From positions 1-8,928 of the forward strand of contig DQIA01000033.1 in NCBI GenBank assembly GCA_003525905.1: a stretch of 8,928 bases of DNA. Direction: 5' to 3'. The notes below the pieces were generated by a model that had not been told where the DNA came from, searched no databases, and worked only from the letters and a program-made list of their open reading frames with translations. The position numbers and the translations under genes were made by a program. Source of the stretch: Clostridiales bacterium (lineage in GTDB: Bacteria; Bacillota; Clostridia; Oscillospirales; Oscillospiraceae). Numbering within the stretch: the stretch's first letter is position 1; every line of letters begins with the position of its first letter. Below, one piece after another: positions 1-6,644 of this stretch.

Positions 1-3
1 CGG

Positions 4-47
4 CAGAATTGCAAAATCATGCTACAAAATTTGATTTTGCAATTCTG
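4..47. repeat. Perfect 16-bp inverted repeat with 12-nt loop
   Basis: Bases 4-19 are the exact reverse complement of bases 32-47, separated by a 12-nt loop. The element is AT-rich, unlike the GC-rich genes, and has no T-run after it, so it is a poor intrinsic terminator. The right arm (32-47) shares the 8-mer TGATTTTG with bases 91-98, so parts of this element recur within the same leader. It may be a small dispersed palindrome, the tail of an element that begins outside the window, or part of the era leader. The window edge prevents a choice. Confidence 0.7.
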
Positions 48-102
48 AAAGCAGCTTGGCGGAAATGTCCGAAAGGACATTTTAACAAGCTGATTTTGAA
101 TT
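41..102 (+). promoter_or_regulatory. Nested hairpin with GAAA tetraloop directly upstream of the era ribosome binding site
   Basis: The core is AAATGTCC (63-70), a GAAA loop (71-74) and GGACATTT (75-82), a perfect 8-bp stem capped by a GNRA-type tetraloop and followed by one more T. Around it CAGCTTG (52-58) pairs with CAAGCTG (86-92), GAAA (47-50) with TTTT (94-97, one wobble), and AATTC (41-45) with GAATT (98-102). The structure ends 6 nt before the era Shine-Dalgarno site (109-116). Bases 41-47 are also needed by the 4-47 hairpin, so the two full folds exclude each other. The core could be a terminator for an upstream gene, a leader that tunes era translation, or a mobile palindrome. Its function is not shown. 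Confidence 0.45.
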
Positions 103-120
103 TACCATAGGAGAAGAACC

Positions 121-1005
121 ATGAGCCAGAAATCTGCCATGATCACGATCGTGGGGCGGCCGAACGTCGGCAAATCGACGCTCATCAACCACCTCGTTGG
201 CGAAAAGATCGCCATTGTTTCCCATAAGCCGCAGACGACGCGCAACCGCATCTGCGGCATCGTCACGCACGATGACACGCAGCTCGTGTTCGTCGACACG
301 CCGGGCTTCCATAAGCCGCGCACGCGCCTCGGCGACTATATGAACAATGTCGTGCACGACTCCGTCGCCGATGTGGATGCCGCGCTGCTGCTCGTCGAGC
401 CGATCGCACACATCGGCCCGCAGGAAGAAGAGCTGCTCGGTCAGCTTCGCGCCGCGCATGCGCCGGTCATCCTTGTTATCAACAAGATCGACACGGTCGA
501 GAAGGAGAATCTGCTTGCCGTCATCGCGGCCTATGCCGCAAAGTTCGAGTTTGACGCCGTCGTTCCGGTGTCTGCGAAGTTCGGCGACGGTATCCCCGAC
601 CTGCTGCGGGAGTGCGCCCGCCACGCGGCCGACAGCCCGTTCCTGTTCCCGGACGATATGACGACGGACCAGCCGGAGCGGCAGGTCATGGCGGAGATCA
701 TCCGCGAAAAGCTGCTGTGGAACCTCGAGCGTGAAATTCCGCACGGCACGGCCGTTGAGATCACGAAATTTTCGGAGCGCGACAGCGGCGTCATTGACAT
801 CGACGCGACGATCTACTGCGAGAAGGCCAGCCACAAGGGCATCATCATCGGCAAGAACGGCTCCATGCTGAAAAAGATCAGCACGGAGGCGCGCGAGGAC
901 TGTGAGCGCTTTATGGGCACGAAGGTCTTTTTGCAGACGTGGGTCAAGGTCAAGGAGAACTGGCGCGACAGTCAGGCTATGATCCGTAACTTTGGCTACG
1001 AATAA
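121..1005 (+). CDS. era: GTPase Era (ribosome assembly)
   Basis: Era is a GTP-binding protein that binds the 3' end of 16S rRNA and helps mature the 30S subunit. Its G motifs are all visible: GRPNVGKS (P-loop, residues 12-19), the switch I region around residues 38-43 (QTTRNR), DTPG (59-62), NKID (121-124) and SAK (151-153). The C-terminal KH RNA-binding domain has its GKNG loop at residues 244-247, after the III of IIIGKNG. The length of 294 aa is normal for the family. The ATG at 121 is preceded by AGGAGAAG (109-116) at good spacing, and the P-loop lies at the usual distance from the N terminus. It begins the run era-yqzL-recO-mutS2. The 115-nt upstream leader is full of inverted repeats, and I see no clear sigma-A promoter there, so transcription probably enters from outside the window. 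Confidence 0.98.
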   Translation: MSQKSAMITIVGRPNVGKSTLINHLVGEKIAIVSHKPQTTRNRICGIVTHDDTQLVFVDTPGFHKPRTRLGDYMNNVVHDSVADVDAALLLVEPIAHIGPQEEELLGQLRAAHAPVILVINKIDTVEKENLLAVIAAYAAKFEFDAVVPVSAKFGDGIPDLLRECARHAADSPFLFPDDMTTDQPERQVMAEIIREKLLWNLEREIPHGTAVEITKFSERDSGVIDIDATIYCEKASHKGIIIGKNGSMLKKISTEAREDCERFMGTKVFLQTWVKVKENWRDSQAMIRNFGYE

Positions 1006-1077
1006 TTGCGCAAAGCAGGCTTATCCTAAAGACAGCCCGTTTGAAAAACGGAGCACCGATGACAGGAGGCCTGCTGC

Positions 1078-1185
1078 ATGACGAGAGAACAGCTTTGGAG
1101 CATATTTTGGGAGACGGGCGCACCGGAGGCATGGCTGCTGTACCGGCAGGAGCCGGCGCGCGGTGAGGCCTCGGCGGGGCGGTGA
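1078..1185 (+). CDS. yqzL: YqzL-like small protein (35 aa)
   Basis: This is a 35-codon gene between era and recO, the position occupied by yqzL in Bacillus and many clostridia. The start is well supported by AGGAGG (1064-1069), 8 nt before the ATG. The protein begins MTREQLWSIFWETGAPEAWL and continues LYRQE, which matches the YqzL pattern as I remember it: an aromatic residue near position 7-8, F-x-x-TG, then a short amphipathic helix containing a-x-LLY. The C-terminal tail (PARGEASAGR) is low in complexity and shorter than in the Bacillus protein, which is about 45-50 aa. The function of the family is unknown. Because the gene is so short, the call rests on position, ribosome binding site and N-terminal resemblance together. 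Base 1185 lies 33 nt before recO, which has its own ribosome binding site. Confidence 0.75.
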   Translation: MTREQLWSIFWETGAPEAWLLYRQEPARGEASAGR

Positions 1186-1218
1186 GCCGTCCCGCAAAGC
1201 CCGGCAGGAGGTCGGAGC

Positions 1219-1962
1219 ATGTACATCAAAACAGACGGCATCGTCCTGCGCGAGGTCGCCTATCAGGACAGTGACAAGCTGCTGACCGTGCTGACACGCG
1301 AATACGGCAAGCTGACCGTGCGGGCGCGCGGCGTCCGCAGCAGCCGCAGCCGCAGCAAGGCGGCCTGCCAGCTGCTGGCCTATTCCGAGTTCACGCTGCT
1401 CGAGCGCGGCGGGCGCTATGTCGTTACGGAGGCCACGGCAAAGGAGATGTTTCCGGAGCTGCGGAACGATCTGGAGCTTTTGTCGCTGGCGTCCTATTTT
1501 GCGCAGGCCGCGGACGTGCTCAGCCCGGAGGGCGAGGAGAATCCGCCGTTCGTATCACTGCTGCTCAACGCTCTCTATGCGCTCGGCAGGCTCGGCCTGC
1601 CGCAGAAGCTCGTCAAGGCGGTCTTTGAGCTGCGCGCCATGTGCCTGAGCGGCTATGAGCCGGACCTGCGCGGCTGCGCCGTGTGCGGAGCGCCGGAGCC
1701 GGACCGCTTCAATATCTCACAGGGCGTGCTGCAGTGCGCCGCCTGCCGCGCGGAGGGGGAGGACGACATCCGTCTTCCCATGAGTGCCGGGACGCGTGCC
1801 GCCCTGCGTTATCTGGACTCTGCGCCGCCTTCGCGCGTATTCTCGTTCCGGCTTGCGGAGCCGTCGCTCTCCGAGCTGGGGCAGATCACGGAGAGCTATC
1901 TCTGCACGCGATTGGAGCGCGGCTTTTCCACGCTGGATTTCTATAAATCTCTATTTCTTTGA
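1219..1962 (+). CDS. recO: DNA repair protein RecO
   Basis: RecO works with RecF and RecR to load RecA on SSB-coated single-stranded DNA and can anneal complementary strands. The N-terminal OB fold is recognisable from the start (MYIKTDGIVLREVAYQDSDK, then LLTVLTREYGKLTVRARGVR), with basic residues at about 30-52 suited to DNA binding. A helical C-terminal domain carries a CxxC...CxxC zinc site at C153, C156, C173 and C176, as in many Firmicute and Deinococcus RecO proteins. The length of 247 aa is typical. AGGAGGT (1206-1212) sits 6 nt before the ATG. The gene follows yqzL and ends 24 nt before mutS2, consistent with one transcript. Confidence 0.96.
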   Translation: MYIKTDGIVLREVAYQDSDKLLTVLTREYGKLTVRARGVRSSRSRSKAACQLLAYSEFTLLERGGRYVVTEATAKEMFPELRNDLELLSLASYFAQAADVLSPEGEENPPFVSLLLNALYALGRLGLPQKLVKAVFELRAMCLSGYEPDLRGCAVCGAPEPDRFNISQGVLQCAACRAEGEDDIRLPMSAGTRAALRYLDSAPPSRVFSFRLAEPSLSELGQITESYLCTRLERGFSTLDFYKSLFL

Positions 1963-1986
1963 ATCCATATCTGAGGTATCTGTACC

Positions 1987-4362
1987 ATGACAGAACTGTA
2001 CGAAAAATCCCTGCGCAAGCTCGAGCTGGACAACGTTCTGGCTCAGCTTGCAGACTGCGCGAACTCCGAGGACGGCAAGGACCGCTGCCGCGCCCTGCTG
2101 CCGCTGGACGATGCAGAGGAGATCCGCCTGCTCCAGCAGCAGACGACGGCGGCCTGCGGCATGATCGTCCGCAAGGGCGCGCCGGGCTTCCATGAGCTCA
2201 AGCCCGTGGCAGCCAGCCTCGAGCGCGCTGACCGCGGCGGCTGCCTGACACCGGTGGAGCTGCTGCGCATTGCGGGTGTGCTGCGCTGCATCCGCAATGT
2301 CAAGGCCTATTACAGCGAGGACGGCGAGCCGACCGTGCTGGATGTCTATTTTCAGGAGCTTTCGCCGAATCGCTATCTTGAGGAGAAGATCACGAACTCC
2401 ATCCTCTCCGAGGAGGAGATCGCCGACGCGGCCAGCAGCGAGCTGGCGGATATCCGCCGCCATATGCGCATTCAGAGCGCAAAGGTCAAGGATTCGCTGC
2501 AGAAGATCATCTCCTCGCCGAGTTTTTCCAAGTATTTGCGCGACCCGATCATCACGCTGCGCGGCGACCGCTATGTCGTGCCGGTCAAGAGTGAATACAA
2601 GAGCGAGATTCCCGGCCTGGTCCACGACGTGTCCTCGACGGGCAGCACGTTTTTCATCGAGCCGATGTCCGCCGTCAATGCGAACAACGCCCTGCGCGAG
2701 CTGCTGATCCGCGAGAAGAAGGAGATCGAGCGCATTCTGGCCGCACTGTCGGCCGAGGCGGCCTCGTTCCGCGAGGGCATCTGCCACAGCTATGAGATGC
2801 TCGTGCAGCTCGACTGCATCTTTGCCCGCGCGCGCCTGTCGCACAAGATGGACGGCATGGAGCCGGAGATCCGCACGAACGCCAGTCTGGAGCTCGTGCG
2901 GGCGCGCCATCCGCTCATCGACCGCAAGAAGGTCGTTCCCGTCTCGCTGCGGCTCGGCTCGGATTTCGACACGCTCATCATCACCGGCCCAAACACCGGC
3001 GGCAAGACCGTCACGCTCAAGACCATCGGCCTTCTGACACTGATGGCGGAGTGCGGCCTGCACATTCCGGCGGACCACGGCAGCGCCATTTCCGTCTTCC
3101 GGCAGGTGCTGGCGGACATCGGCGACGAGCAGTCCATCGAGCAGTCGCTGTCCACCTTCTCCGCCCATATGAAGAATATCGTCGACATCGTTGCCGACTG
3201 CGACCGCGACACGCTTGTGCTGTTTGACGAGCTGGGCGCGGGCACGGACCCGGCCGAGGGTGCGGCGCTTGCCAATGCGCTCATCGAGTTCTGCCGCCAG
3301 TGCGGCAGCCGCGTGGCTGCCACGACGCACTATGCCGAGCTGAAGCTCTATGCCATGCGCACGGAGGGCGTCATGAACGCCTCGTGCGAGTTCGACGTGG
3401 AGACGCTGCGGCCGACCTACCGCCTGCTCATCGGCATCCCCGGCAAATCGAACGCCTTTGCCATTTCCCGCCGCCTTGGCCTGCCGGAGCCGATCATCGA
3501 CAAGGCAAAGAGCCTTGTGAACGAAAACGACCGCAACTTTGAGGACGTCCTGAACCAGCTCGAGCAGCAGCGCCAGCAGATGGAGGCTGCCAAGCTCGAG
3601 GCCGAGCGCCTGCGCCAGGAAACGGAGCAGATGAAGGAGAAGTCCGAGGCCTATTATGCCGAGATCAAGCGCGAACGCGAAAAAGCCGTGCGCGCGGCCC
3701 GCGCCGAGGCGCAGAGCATCATCGACGATGCCCGCCGCACCTCGAACGAGGTCGCAGACGAGCTGAAGCAGCTGCGCAAGCAGCTGCGGGAAAACGCGGA
3801 CGTGCAGGGCTCGAACGCGAAGCAGACCGAGCTGCGCCGCAGGCTCAACGAGGCAGAGGACCGCCTTGCCGGGCATGACGACGCGCCGAAGTCCCGCCCG
3901 CAGGCCACGCGCGCCATTCGCGTCGGCGACACAGTCGAGCTTGTCCGCTTCGGCACCCGAGCGAGCGTGCTGGCCATCAACAAGGACGGCTCTTATCTGC
4001 TGCAGGCCGGGATCATGAAGGTCACGGCGCAGCCGGACGAGGTATATCTCATCGAGGAGACGAAGCAGCAGGCCAAGAAGATCATCGAGCGCAGCCAGCG
4101 TGCCTTCCGCAGCGCGGGCGCCTCAACGGAGCTGGACCTGCGCGGCATGTCGGCTGACGAGGCCATTGCTACGCTGGATATCTTCCTCGATAACGCCATG
4201 ATGGCCAATCTCGCCTCCGTGCGTATCATCCACGGCAAGGGCACGGGCGTCCTGCGCAAGGCCGTGCAGGACGAGCTGAAGCGCAATCGCTGCGTGAAGC
4301 GCTACCGCCTCGGTGTCTACGGCGAGGGCGAGGACGGTGTGACCATCGCCGAGCTGGCCTGA
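1987..4362 (+). CDS. mutS2: Endonuclease MutS2 (Smr-domain MutS homologue)
   Basis: MutS2 is a MutS-like ATPase without the mismatch-recognition domain. In other bacteria it suppresses homologous recombination or rescues collided ribosomes. The ATPase has a Walker A GPNTGGKT at residues 334-341 and a Walker B with D414-E415 in LVLFDELGAGTDP. A long charged coiled coil covers about residues 515-640, the clamp region typical of MutS2. The C-terminal Smr domain has LDLRGM (716-721) and HGKGTG (749-754), the motifs linked to nuclease or RNA binding. The length of 791 aa is standard. The start ATG at 1987 has only a modest GAGGT (1973-1977), 9 nt upstream, so translation may be partly coupled to recO. 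A long open frame on the opposite strand (1951-3876) is a codon-bias shadow. A 5-bp hairpin (4363-4374) after the stop lacks a T-run. Confidence 0.98.
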   Translation: MTELYEKSLRKLELDNVLAQLADCANSEDGKDRCRALLPLDDAEEIRLLQQQTTAACGMIVRKGAPGFHELKPVAASLERADRGGCLTPVELLRIAGVLRCIRNVKAYYSEDGEPTVLDVYFQELSPNRYLEEKITNSILSEEEIADAASSELADIRRHMRIQSAKVKDSLQKIISSPSFSKYLRDPIITLRGDRYVVPVKSEYKSEIPGLVHDVSSTGSTFFIEPMSAVNANNALRELLIREKKEIERILAALSAEAASFREGICHSYEMLVQLDCIFARARLSHKMDGMEPEIRTNASLELVRARHPLIDRKKVVPVSLRLGSDFDTLIITGPNTGGKTVTLKTIGLLTLMAECGLHIPADHGSAISVFRQVLADIGDEQSIEQSLSTFSAHMKNIVDIVADCDRDTLVLFDELGAGTDPAEGAALANALIEFCRQCGSRVAATTHYAELKLYAMRTEGVMNASCEFDVETLRPTYRLLIGIPGKSNAFAISRRLGLPEPIIDKAKSLVNENDRNFEDVLNQLEQQRQQMEAAKLEAERLRQETEQMKEKSEAYYAEIKREREKAVRAARAEAQSIIDDARRTSNEVADELKQLRKQLRENADVQGSNAKQTELRRRLNEAEDRLAGHDDAPKSRPQATRAIRVGDTVELVRFGTRASVLAINKDGSYLLQAGIMKVTAQPDEVYLIEETKQQAKKIIERSQRAFRSAGASTELDLRGMSADEAIATLDIFLDNAMMANLASVRIIHGKGTGVLRKAVQDELKRNRCVKRYRLGVYGEGEDGVTIAELA

Positions 4363-4385
4363 CGGGAAATCCCGGCAAACTTGAG

Positions 4386-4412
4386 AAAACAGTTGACAAA
4401 TGCCCCTGTTTT
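4386..4412. repeat. 7-bp inverted repeat over the HPr promoter -35 region (possible operator)
   Basis: AAAACAG (4386-4392) and CTGTTTT (4406-4412) form a perfect inverted repeat with a 13-nt spacer. The spacer contains the whole -35 hexamer (4393-4398), and the right arm reaches the TG of the extended -10. A dimeric regulator bound here would block RNA polymerase. Alternatively it is a weak hairpin ending mutS2 transcription, since the right arm is T-rich, or a chance match. I cannot tie it to a named regulator. Confidence 0.3.
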
Positions 4413-4420
4413 GTTATATT
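4393..4420 (+). promoter_or_regulatory. Sigma-A-type promoter for the HPr gene, extended -10
   Basis: A consensus -35 TTGACA (4393-4398) is followed after 16 nt by TATATT (4415-4420), one mismatch from TATAAT. TG at 4412-4413 supplies an extended -10. Transcription should begin near 4427, giving a leader of about 47 nt with a strong ribosome binding site. It lies in the 111-nt gap after mutS2, the only sizeable AT-rich stretch in the middle of the window. Confidence 0.8.
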
Positions 4421-4473
4421 CTAAGAGAAGCATATCACCTCGCGCAGCCTCAAATTTGAAGGAGTGACACAGG

Positions 4474-4734
4474 ATGTATACAGAAAAATCGGTGGTCAAG
4501 TGTGAGTCTGGTCTGCACAACAGACAGGCTACGTTTTTCATTCAGAAGGCCAATGAATTCCGTTCCAGCATCTGGATCGAGGTCGACGACCGGAAGATCA
4601 ATGCCAAGAGCCTGCTGGGCGTACTCTCCATGGCCATCACCACGGGCACGGAGGTCACGCTGATCGCCGAAGGCCCGGACGAGGAAGCGGCAGTCAAGAC
4701 GCTGGCGCAGATGCTCGTCAAGGATATTTTCTGA
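4474..4734 (+). CDS. HPr-family phosphocarrier protein
   Basis: HPr carries phosphate from Enzyme I to sugar-specific PTS permeases via a histidine. In Firmicutes it is also phosphorylated on Ser46 by HPr kinase to act as the CcpA corepressor. Both residues are present: H15 in SGLHNRQA (12-19) and S46 in AKSLLGVLS (44-52). R17 is also kept, but the usual A16 and P18 of GLHARPA are N16 and Q18. Having H15 it is not a Crh, which has Gln there. The length of 86 aa is normal for HPr. AAGGAG (4459-4464) lies 9 nt before the ATG. It has its own promoter (4393-4420) and a hairpin after it, so it is probably a separate strongly expressed unit rather than part of the repair operon. No other PTS gene is in view, so a PTS role versus a regulatory role is open. 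Confidence 0.93.
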   Translation: MYTEKSVVKCESGLHNRQATFFIQKANEFRSSIWIEVDDRKINAKSLLGVLSMAITTGTEVTLIAEGPDEEAAVKTLAQMLVKDIF

Positions 4735-4751
4735 TCCGCTCAACATGAACG

Positions 4752-4795
4752 GCTGCCCCAAACGCACGGAATCGGCGGCGTTTGGGGCAGCTTTC
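4752..4795 (+). terminator. Intrinsic terminator or attenuator between the HPr gene and uvrC
   Basis: GCTGCCCCAAACGC (4752-4765) is exactly repeated in reverse complement at 4778-4791, giving a 14-bp GC-rich stem with a 12-nt loop, 17 nt after the HPr stop. The T-run is short and interrupted (TTTCTCGT from 4792), so termination is likely incomplete. Since no promoter fits in the 23 nt left before uvrC, read-through probably supplies uvrC with a reduced level of transcript. Confidence 0.75.
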
Positions 4796-4814
4796 TCGTC
4801 AGAATGGAGCAAGC

Positions 4815-6644
4815 ATGACCCGTGAGGAATTGAAGCAGGCCGCGCTGTCGCTGCCCTATGAGCCGGGCGTTTATCTGATGAAAAACGCCGCCGGGACCGT
4901 GATCTACGTCGGCAAGGCAAAAAAACTGAAAAACCGCGTCAGCCAGTATTTTCAGGATACGGCGGCGCACAATGCAAAAACGCGCAAAATGGTGTCGAAT
5001 GTCGATCATTTCGAGACGATCGCCGCCGCGACGGAGTTCGAGGCGCTCGTGCTCGAATGCTCGCTCATCAAGCACTATATGCCGAAATACAACATCCTGC
5101 TCAAGGACGACAAGGGCTATCCCTACCTGCGCGTCGACCTGCGTGAGGCCTATCCCGTCATCACGCTGGCCACGCGCGTCACGGACGACGGCGCGCGCTA
5201 TTTCGGCCCCTACGGAAGCCGCGGGCGCACGCAGCAGGTCATCGACGCCCTGCGTACGACGTTCCGCCTGCCGGGCTGCTCCAAAAAATTCCCGCGCGAC
5301 ATCGGCAGGGAACGGCCCTGCCTAAATTATCAGATGGAGCGCTGCGACGGCTGGTGCCGCCCCTGCATGCAGCAGGCGGACTATCACGCGCGGCTGGAGC
5401 AGGCCGTCCTTCTGCTCGAGGGCAAGCACCAGAGCCTGTGTCAGGAACTGCAGGAGAAGATGGAGGCCGCGGCCGAGGAGCTGCGCTTTGAGCGTGCGGC
5501 GGAATACCGCGACCGTCTGCGCGCCATTGAGCTGCTCGGGCAGAAGCAGCTCGTCACGGCAGGCACGATGGCGGACACCGACGTCATCGGCTGGTACCAG
5601 ACGGAGGCGAAAGCCTGCTTCGCGGTGCTGCACTTTATCAAGGGCAACCTCATGGATAAGGACTATGAGGTACTGCCTGTGCCGGAGGAGCCGGACGACG
5701 CGCTGTCGTCGCTTGTCAAGCAGTACTATCTGACGCGCAAGGCCGCGCCGCGCCGCATTTTCCTCCCGGCGGAGATGGACGACGCCGCGCTGTTCGAGGA
5801 GCTTCTGCTGCAGGAGCTCGGCAAGCATGTGCTCATCCGCACGCCGCAGCGCGGCTATGGCCGCAGGCTCGTGGAGCTGGCGGAGAAAAACGCCCGCGAG
5901 GAGGCCGAGCGCGCTACCTCAAAGGCAGAGCGCCTGAGCGGCACGCTCGTGCTGCTGCAGGGCATGCTCGGCCTGCGCGAACCGCCACGCCGCCTCGAGG
6001 CCTATGATATCTCGAATATTGCGGGGACGGATATCGTCGCCTCCATGACGGTCTTCGAGGACGGCAAGCCGAAAAAGAGCGATTACAAGCGCTTTCAGGT
6101 GCGCGGCCTGACGGATCAGGACGACTACGCCTCCATGCGGCAGGTGCTCTGCCGCCGCTTCCGTCATTATCTCGACGGCGACAGCGGCTTTTCCGAGCGC
6201 CCGGACGCCCTGCTCATCGACGGCGGTGCCGTGCACGCCGAGACGGTCCGCGCCGCCCTGTCCGAAATGGGTGTTTTTCTGCCGATCTTCGGCATGGTCA
6301 AGGATAACCGCCACCGCACGCGCGCCCTTGTCACGCCGGACGGGCAGGAGATCAGCATCCAGAGCAATCCGGCGGTGTTTGCCCTCATTGGCCGCATCCA
6401 GGAGGAAACGCACCGCTTCGCCATCACTTATCAGCGCACCCTGCGCAGCCGCCATGTGCGCGGCTCGCAGCTCGACGCCATCCCCGGCATCGGGGAGAAG
6501 CGCCGCAATCAGCTCCTGCGCCGCTTCCGCTCGCTCGCGGCCATCCGTGCCGCCAGCCGGGAGGAGCTGCAGGAGGTGCTGCCCGCGCCGCAGGCGCAGG
6601 CGGTCTATGACCATTTTCACGGACAGGAGCAAACACAGCCATGA
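4815..6644 (+). CDS. uvrC: UvrABC system protein C (excinuclease subunit)
   Basis: UvrC makes the two incisions around a DNA lesion in nucleotide excision repair, after UvrA and UvrB. The N-terminal GIY-YIG nuclease has GVY (18-20) and YVG (31-33) with R41 nearby. Cysteines C155, C169, C177 and C181 match the spacing of the iron-sulfur ligands reported for E. coli UvrC in the last two gaps (x7, x3). A UVR motif that binds UvrB lies at about 209-240. The RNase H-like 5' nuclease begins at EAYDISNIAG with D398 as the likely catalytic acid, and a helix-hairpin-helix (LDAIPGIGEKRR, 553-564) is C-terminal. The length of 609 aa is usual. I chose the ATG at 4815 with GGAG (4806-4809). A TTG at 4782 is in frame but falls inside the terminator stem and would add 11 unrelated residues. 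Confidence 0.97.
   Translation: MTREELKQAALSLPYEPGVYLMKNAAGTVIYVGKAKKLKNRVSQYFQDTAAHNAKTRKMVSNVDHFETIAAATEFEALVLECSLIKHYMPKYNILLKDDKGYPYLRVDLREAYPVITLATRVTDDGARYFGPYGSRGRTQQVIDALRTTFRLPGCSKKFPRDIGRERPCLNYQMERCDGWCRPCMQQADYHARLEQAVLLLEGKHQSLCQELQEKMEAAAEELRFERAAEYRDRLRAIELLGQKQLVTAGTMADTDVIGWYQTEAKACFAVLHFIKGNLMDKDYEVLPVPEEPDDALSSLVKQYYLTRKAAPRRIFLPAEMDDAALFEELLLQELGKHVLIRTPQRGYGRRLVELAEKNAREEAERATSKAERLSGTLVLLQGMLGLREPPRRLEAYDISNIAGTDIVASMTVFEDGKPKKSDYKRFQVRGLTDQDDYASMRQVLCRRFRHYLDGDSGFSERPDALLIDGGAVHAETVRAALSEMGVFLPIFGMVKDNRHRTRALVTPDGQEISIQSNPAVFALIGRIQEETHRFAITYQRTLRSRHVRGSQLDAIPGIGEKRRNQLLRRFRSLAAIRAASREELQEVLPAPQAQAVYDHFHGQEQTQP

Noticed and set aside
82..834. 250-codon minus-strand open frame over era
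   Set aside because: Shadow of era in the complementary frame. Era has all its G motifs and a good ribosome binding site.
1037..1051. CCGTTT/AAACGG hairpin after era as terminator
   Set aside because: Six base pairs and no T-run. yqzL and recO follow closely and have no promoter of their own in view.
1912..1947. Possible promoter for mutS2 (TTGGAG and TATAAA at the end of recO)
   Set aside because: The spacing is about 24 nt and the -35 is weak. A joint transcript with recO explains mutS2 without it.
1951..3876. Long 641-codon open frame on the minus strand across mutS2
   Set aside because: It runs opposite to an unmistakable mutS2 and its composition (Leu/Ala/Arg/His-rich) is what GC-rich codon use yields on the complementary strand. 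It has no recognised motif.
4363..4374. CGGGAAATCCCG hairpin after the mutS2 stop as terminator
   Set aside because: Only 4-5 bp with no T-run. It could contribute to termination but is not supportable as a terminator.
4474..4734. Crh (catabolite repression HPr)
   Set aside because: Crh lacks the active-site histidine and has Gln at position 15. Here His15 is present.
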